37,131 nucleotides of DNA from Schoenoplectus triqueter (Eukaryota > Streptophyta > Magnoliopsida > Poales > Cyperaceae): contig CAXKVV010000550.1 in assembly GCA_964058805.1 (NCBI GenBank), positions 1-37,131 of the forward strand. The letters are read 5' to 3'. The notes under the pieces were generated by a model. It was not told the origin of the DNA. It worked only from the letters and a program-made list of their open reading frames with translations, and ran no database searches. Of this stretch, positions 31,471 to 37,131 are shown in pieces; position 1 is the first letter of the stretch; each line of letters opens with the position of its first letter. Both the position numbers and the translations under genes were made by a program.

Positions 31471-32215
31471 TTGGGCAGTAGACAATCAATTGCACCAAAT
31501 TGTCATAGATGTAAACATCACCAGATCCAATTTTTCCCGTTCTCTCCCTTTATTAAAAGGGAATTTTTTTTATCCGGTAGCATTGGAGGGGCTCTCCAGT
31601 ACGCAACTATAACCAGACCAGAGATTTCCTTTGCTGTAAACTGGACGTCTCAGTTCATGCATGCTCCTACTCATTCCATTGGGCGGCTGTGAAAAGAATT
31701 TTGCGCTACTTAAAAGGATCACTCAACTATGGTTTGTCTGTACAATCTTCTAGTACTCTTCATATCAATGCTTTTGTCGACTCTGATTGGGCTGGGTGCC
31801 TGGACTATAGAAAGTCTACAACAGGATATTAGTGTTTCTTAGTGGAAATCTTATTTGGTCATTTAAGAAACATGCTACAGTCGCTCGCTCGAGCACGGAA
31901 GCTAAGTATCGAGGTTTAGCTATGGTTGCTGCAGAGGTAGTAGAGTTGGGTTCTTTGTTCGGTGAATTGGGCATTCAACTACCGATTCCTATTTTGTGGT
32001 GTGATAATGTGGGTGCTGCGTTCTTGACGTTCAACCCTGCTTTTCATGCTCGAACTAAACATATCGAGTTGGATTATCCCTTTGTACGTGAAAAGTGGCA
32101 GCTGGTACAAATAAGTACGTTACGTTTGTTCTCAAGACCAGTTAGTAGATGCTCTTACTAAACCGCTGTACACTGCTCGATTTACTGTTGAAAATAAGCT
32201 GTTGCACTTGCGGGT
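31471..32215 (+). pseudogene. Ty1-copia RNase H region, frameshifted
   Basis: Frames in turn read GGALQYATITRPEISFAVNW and QFMHAPTHS, then (shifted) WAAVKRILRYLKGS, FVDSDWAGCLDYRKSTTGY, then (shifted) FLSGNLIWSFKKH, SSTEAKYRGLAM and HARTKHIELDYPFVREK, then (shifted) DQLVDALTKPLY. This is the RT/RNase H end of a copia polyprotein. At least three frameshifts, near 31680, 31828 and 32120, disable it. Sequence before 31471 keeps no recognisable pol, so the 5' part is lost. Confidence 0.85.
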
Positions 32216-32218
32216 GTG

Positions 32219-32449
32219 TGTTAGCAGTAATGCACAAAGCGTTGTACAAGACAAACAAGATGATGCACAAGATGACATACAGCAAGTTACATAGAAGATA
32301 GTCACAGTTTACATTCAAATGATTGTAAAGAATTCAGTTATTACAAACTGTAATTACAGATAGCATAGGAGGTGGCTTAGACTGTTATATATGTAACATT
32401 GTAATACAATTGAGAATCAATAAGATTTTACAATCTCATCACTCAAACA
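32219..32449 (+). mobile_element. 3' LTR of the copia remnant
   Basis: It follows a purine-poor TTGCGGG(TG) junction right after the RNase H end, starting TGTTAGCAGTAATGC and ending CATCACTCAAACA, thus TG..CA. A TATATATG (about 32383) and AATCAATAAGAT (about 32414) are consistent with promoter and polyadenylation signals of a short copia LTR. The partner 5' LTR is not in the window. Confidence 0.6.
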
Positions 32450-32941
32450 GCTCCTGATCAAACAAAGCTTCTGGTATTTGAAAGTAGTAATTTTGAGTGT
32501 CGGTTCTATTCTTCTTTTCCTGATGGAACATAACCTAGACTGGTGCAAAATGGTATTAGTACCATGTGTATTGGCCGGCAGCTGATTTATAACCAAATTA
32601 ATTACTCTTTATCTAAAAGAACATATGGCACAGCTCATTCTCATTGATCAGCTTATGGATCAAGTACTTGAGCTCCTATAAAGACAGAACTATAAACCAA
32701 GCATATAAGTTTTCAAGAGTATATTCTAGCAGAAGATCCATTCAAAGAAAAGTAGAAAACCAAAATGGAATGATCATTTTGGATTTCAAATCCTATTATA
32801 CTAGAAGATATTTTCCTCTAGAAGTGAAGAATATATTTCTGAAAGAAGAAACATTTTAGGAGGTAAAAAAAACAGAGAAAGAAAATTAATAACAAACATG
32901 CTATCCTGCTTGGCTACTTGTGTGTTCATGATTTCACTATG
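32450..32941. other. Spacer / possible 3' UTR of the MFS gene
   Basis: This lies between the copia LTR and the minus-strand stop codon of the transporter. It is probably partly the transporter's 3' untranslated region. The plus-strand frame at 32644-32859 is not recognisable. Confidence 0.4.
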
Positions 32942-34621
32942 TCATTTGTCAGTTTCACTACCAAATTCTGTGTCAAATGTGCCAACTTGAATCTTGTTAT
33001 CAACCATCTTGGGAGACTCCATCTCAATTTGCTCATCTTCAAAAGCCATAAAAGAATACATCTGAGCTCGGTCCCTGTCTTTCGGGTAACTGCTATACAG
33101 CAAAGAGTAGATGGAGGAGCACAATACCATTGTAATAGCCATAACAGTGTAAAGTGCCTTAGCTAACGAAGCTGCATTTTCTCGATTGACAATTGGATCA
33201 TTACTCATGTTGTTTTCTCTGATTTTGTAACCATACATTTTCTCAGCAAGAATGCCCACTGTAGGTGGAGCAAACGATGCAAGTAGTGACTCAAGTGCAG
33301 AGTCTAGTGCGTAGATACTTGTCCTTGATCTCACTGGTACGATCTCTGATAAAATTGGACTGCACACATCAAAGAAAAGGGAAAAAAATAATAACAAAAA
33401 TTAAATAGAATTTGATTTTCCAGAGACACACCAGTCCTAGAAATTGTAAAATTTATGGATAAGATGATTAGTTAAAGCAATATACTAGTTTGTAGCAGGC
33501 CTATTCCAAGAGATAATGAGGCCCATAACAAAAATAACAATAGCATGCAAAACTCCTGTGGACGGATCATATGGTAGTGCCAGCAGCAACACTGCTCCTA
33601 GGGGAATTGCAGAACCTGCACTGATTTGAGACAGTATTATTCTCCCGCCATTTGGGAAATGCTGAGCAAGAAAATCCCCCATCTTTCCACCCAAAAGTCC
33701 GCCGAGTGCAGTGGCGACTGAGAAAAGAGTCACAAGAACTGCGGTATACCCGTGAGAGAATCCAATTAGCTCAAACCACATTGACAGGAAAGAGAGGGCA
33801 TACCACAGGAAACAGCCCACGTTGCCTTGAGCAACGATAATCTGAAAAGTAGGTATTTGCATGACTGACTTTGCCTCTCTTAGAAAATCCTTCACACCAT
33901 GAAGTACAGGCTCTCCTTTGGTCTCATTTTTTTTGGAAACAGCATTGGAATGGAAATGCGGGTCTATGGCAAAGGCCTGGACGAGTGAACCAACTATTAT
34001 ACTTATAACTGCTACTAGATGGAAAGAAATTCGCCAGCCGGATATACCCATGATTGTAGTCGGTGCTACAAGGAGGCCAATCAATGCTCCTAAAATTGCA
34101 CCCATCCATCCAGTGAATTGCAACCATCCAAATGCTGTACCGACTGATTCTCCATCAGCACAATCCGCAACCAACGAGTTCACAGCTGGTCCTACTAAAG
34201 CTAACCCAATGCCGCTTAGACCTCTTGATATTGCAATCTAGATTATATTAATGACAACAGAGTTACATCAGGAATATTCGAGGAAAAGAGAGGTAAAAAA
34301 TAAATTAATTACATAAAATACCTGAAGGAATGTACCGGAAATGCCGACGAGGAAAGTTGCAGCAGCCCACAAGAACGCACCCAAGGCAATGATGTGGGTC
34401 CGGTTGTACCGTGATGCCATGTAGGCGGCAAGAGGATAGCAAGCAGCTTGTATGATTGATCGGATCATAGTCAACAATCCAAGACCAGTTGGCATGGCGT
34501 GCAGTGCTGCACCAACTTCTTTGTACACTGCCGGGAGCAGCGCTTCATCAGCATTCTCCATTATCGAGGCAAGGTTGACTAATACTAGGGTTTTCTTCAT
34601 CTTCATTTTGTATAATCCCAT
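32942..34621 (-). CDS. Major facilitator superfamily transporter, UNE2/spinster-like plant family
   Basis: Three minus-strand exons, 34322-34621, 33486-34237 and 32942-33359, join in phase (Q|IAISRG and N-Y|PILSEIV) to 1470 bp, 489 aa. The N-terminus MGLYKMKMKKTLVLVNL leads into TM1; MENADEALLPAVYKEVGAA, GLGLLTMIRSI, CYPLAAYMASRYNRTHIIAL and GAFLWAAATFLVGIS follow, with AFGWLQFTGWMGAILGALIG and GWRISFHLVAVISIIVGSL in the N-half. A hydrophilic loop near residues 220-250 precedes the C-half (LWYALSFLSMWFELIGFSHG, LGGLLGGKMGD, ALDSALESLLASFAPP, GILAEKMYGYK). This closely resembles plant MFS proteins of the Arabidopsis UNE2 (At1g78130) group, about 12 TM helices; the substrate is not known from sequence. 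Length is normal and nothing is broken. Met at 34606 is an alternative start. Confidence 0.88.
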
Positions 34622-34748
34622 CAATTTTTGTCTGCCGAGAGAGGTATGGATAATGGAGAAATTGACCTAGATCTACAAAAGGGAAAACAGATACATTTAT
34701 GAAAAAGAGCAAGAAATACACTAGGGAATTTTTTTCTCTGGTATTATG

Positions 34749-36218
34749 CACTACCACTGAAAAGAGTTTTAACAATGATTTTTTACGTTTTTTTAATAAT
34801 GGCCGTCCAACCATTATTCAACGGATGTTAGAAAAAATATGAACAACAGTTGTTAAATCATATTATTAAAATCATTTCTGGAAGATCCTTTACCAACCGT
34901 TTGTTGTTAAAGGGTCTTTAAAAAAACGATTTTGGACAGAAACTGTTGTTAAAAGTGTCTTTAGCAACGATTTTAGGTATAAACCGTTGTTATAGATGTA
35001 TTTAGCAATGATTATTGATAGAAAACATTATTAAAGGTACCTTTAGCAATGATTTTTATTAAAGAATCATTGTTAAAAATGAATTTAGCAACGTTTACAG
35101 AATTGCTAGTAAAGGTCCTCATTTTTGTAACTTCAATTATTTTATTTAATAATTATGAATATATAAAGAAATATAAATATATAACAACAAACTTTGTTAT
35201 ATTTATATGTATAATGTGAATATATATATATATTATTCATTCAATAATTAATATGAAAATATATATAATTTTTAAGAAAAATTTAAAAAAATTAACAAAG
35301 TAATAAAAATCAGATTTATTCAATAATATATCTTATTCATTCAATAATATACAAATTTATATAATTTGTCAGAAAAATCTGTAAAATAAAAAAATGGATC
35401 TTGAAACATTGAAACCATTTTTGTGGCATCAAACGAGCTTTTTTTTAGCAATAGTCATGATCCTTATAGATCTCGTCACAAGGTCTCTATGATCATGTAG
35501 AACGTTTTAATCTGAGTTTTCTATAAAAATAAAAATATGATTGGTTGAACTTGAGATGATTAAATTTTAGTTCTGATTTCTTCATTTTTTTCCCTCTTTC
35601 TCCTTTTGTCACTCATCTCCCTTTTATATTTGAAGGAGGGGAGGAAGAAACATAACACTTACAGTACAAAATGTGAGGATCAAAGATTTTTGGATCGTTA
35701 GAACAGAATGAATGAACGATGAGATTTGAGCATATAGTAATCTATAGAAATATACAAGGTGGAATGCTATTGGTGGGTTTTTCTGTTAGCGCAAAATACA
35801 AATCTCACTCTTTAACAATGATTCTTTACAAAAATTATTACGAAATACTCCTTAACAATGGTTCTTTATATGAAATAGTTGTTAAAGACACTATTTAACA
35901 ACGGTTCTAATAAAAAAATCTTACTAAAGACCCCTTAGCAGCTGTTTTTTTAAAGTACCATCGTTAAATGAGATATTTAGCAATGTTTTCTTAGTAAAAA
36001 AATGATGCTAGAGGGTATTTAATAACGAATTTTTGTTAAAAATCATTGTTAATTCCTCATCCCAACTTTTTAACCTTTTCGGCCTCCATTTTACAATTTT
36101 TTTATTAACATAGTTACAAAAGAAGTGATTCAACATTTCAGTAATGAATGATCCCTTTTAATAATGGAATTTATCAATAGTCGCTATTATTTGATTTTGG
36201 CTAAGCTCTGTTGTAGTG
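34749..36218. mobile_element. Non-autonomous CACTA element (1.47 kb)
   Basis: The left end CACTACCACTGAAAAGAG and the right end CTCTGTTGTAGTG (mirror CACTACAACAGAG) form short CACTA-type TIRs with a perfect 3-bp target duplication, ATG (34746-34748 and 36219-36221). Both subterminal regions hold repeated TTTAGCAACGATTTT..AACCGTTGTTA-type units in both orientations (34770-35110 and 35810-36060). No ORF of note is present. The repeat motif differs from the AACCGGTT units of the large CACTA, so it belongs to another family. It lies about 128 bp upstream of the MFS start codon. Confidence 0.85.
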
Positions 36219-36221
36219 ATG

Positions 36222-36690
36222 ATAAGTTATAAAACACAGGGGACGAGTTTAAAAGCATCTTAAAATTTTAATATGAAAAATATTTATTAATTTGGCTCTG
36301 GTAATTTTATATTTGTTATTAGAAAACTCACATTCGAATTCTATAGAAATATGAAAATTAATTGTTTCATTGTCGATTCTCATCATTGCAATTTAATGAT
36401 TTTAATATGAGTATTTTAGTAATATCCATATTTAGTTTGGTATTTGAAACGTTCAAAAATTTTCTGTCTTCGCCTATGGCTATATATGTTTAATTATTTT
36501 TCGTTCTGTTCTTTTTCAGCTTTCTGATAATAAACGGATATATAGCCAGATTTCTTTTTTAATTTGAGACCTCTTTTTTCTTTCGGAATGAATGAACTTC
36601 CGTTTGGAGTTGCCCGGGTTTCAGTTCACAGATTTTTTTTTATTTTAGTAAATAAAATAAATAAATATAGCAAATTGGCCATCTCTCTCC
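36222..36690. other. Intergenic DNA, possible promoter of a rightward gene
   Basis: This is AT-rich sequence with TATATATG near 36481 and TATATAG near 36538. I see no coding exon; the position before the pyrimidine-rich leader-like stretch suggests promoter DNA. Confidence 0.3.
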
Positions 36691-37001
36691 TCACTTTTGC
36701 GTTTATAGCTAGACCCGAGTTTTTTTTTAACACAGAAAAGAGAAAAAAAAAAAAACTGGACCCGAATTTGAAACTCGGATCTAGCTATCACACTTCTATT
36801 TCCTGCGTTTCCCACTCTCCCCTCTCTCCCATTACTCCCCTGCCTTCTCCTCTCTTCAAAAAATATGAATTTTTTTCCTCCAAATTTTTAGATCTAATTC
36901 ATTTTTGTTCCAATTTATAAACCGTTTGCGCGAAACTTTTTATCGTTAGAAGGAGAGTCGGAAAAACCCGTCGATTCGTCAATTTGATCGTCATTTCGAA
37001 G
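36691..37001 (+). other. Possible 5' UTR exon of a gene beyond the window
   Basis: A pyrimidine-rich tract (CCCACTCTCCCCTCTCTCCC near 36810) is followed by CGTCGATTCGTC..TTTCGAAG and a strong donor GTAATTTTT at 37002. A pyrimidine patch, then a leader ending in AAG|GTAA, is typical of plant genes with an intron in the 5' UTR. The 118-codon frame across it is low-complexity and is not believed to be a protein. Confidence 0.4.
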
Positions 37002-37131
37002 GTAATTTTTTATTTTAAATTTAAATCCGAATTTATCAAAATTAGTAATTTTGATAGATTTAATTAGTATAATTATAGTGATAATTGAAATATAGTTAAT
37101 ATAGTTTGGTTTAGTTGATTTGTGTTGATTT

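Noticed and set aside
33918..34241. Plus-strand frame of 107 codons
   Set aside because: Antisense to the MFS transporter exon 2.
36564..36920. Plus-strand frame of 118 codons
   Set aside because: Ser/Phe/Lys-rich low complexity across a leader-like tract; no family match.

Overview
The window looks like nuclear DNA of a flowering plant, most likely a dicot. It is AT-rich, its genes are interrupted by GT..AG introns, and it carries plant gene families (a malectin-like/LRR receptor kinase and a UNE2-type MFS transporter) embedded in plant transposable elements (copia, a large LTR unit, CACTA and many MITEs). There is no prokaryotic, organellar or viral gene organisation. I cannot name the species.

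Layout. 1-5.9 kb: one long non-coding unit with TG..CA ends and a 5-bp direct duplication (GCATT), best read as a very large solo LTR in reverse orientation. 6.0-7.8 kb: two MITE-like elements. 8.4-30.0 kb: a plus-strand malectin-like LRR receptor-kinase gene inflated to more than 21 kb by insertions. Its eight ectodomain and transmembrane exons are open and in phase (8362-18462). Only scraps of its cytoplasmic and kinase part remain (22275-22319, 29010-29132, 29909-30022). Its introns hold a GC-rich solo LTR (about 9.7-10.1 kb), a decayed copia element (11.4-13.7 kb), a hAT-like MITE, a possible small Helitron, an end-to-end chain of MITEs bordered by (TA)n runs (18.5-21.9 kb), and a 6.2-kb CACTA transposon (22769-28965) with its own transposase gene and a second gene carrying a C48/Ulp1-like protease domain. 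30.1-30.5 kb: a roughly 60-64 bp tandem array. 31.5-32.45 kb: the 3' end of another copia element with its LTR. 32.9-34.6 kb: a complete three-exon minus-strand MFS transporter gene, the only gene here that looks fully intact. 34.7-36.2 kb: a non-autonomous CACTA element about 130 bp upstream of that gene's start codon. The last 0.4 kb resembles a pyrimidine-rich 5' leader ending at a splice donor, probably the start of a plus-strand gene beyond the window.

The receptor-kinase and MFS genes converge across the copia remnant and show no obvious functional link. The most interesting biology is structural: a receptor gene reduced to its ectodomain and membrane anchor, with a readthrough stop codon and an AATAAA signal supplied by a MITE, and a serial chain of MITEs each abutting the (TA)n border of its neighbour. 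I found no convincing new multi-gene system.
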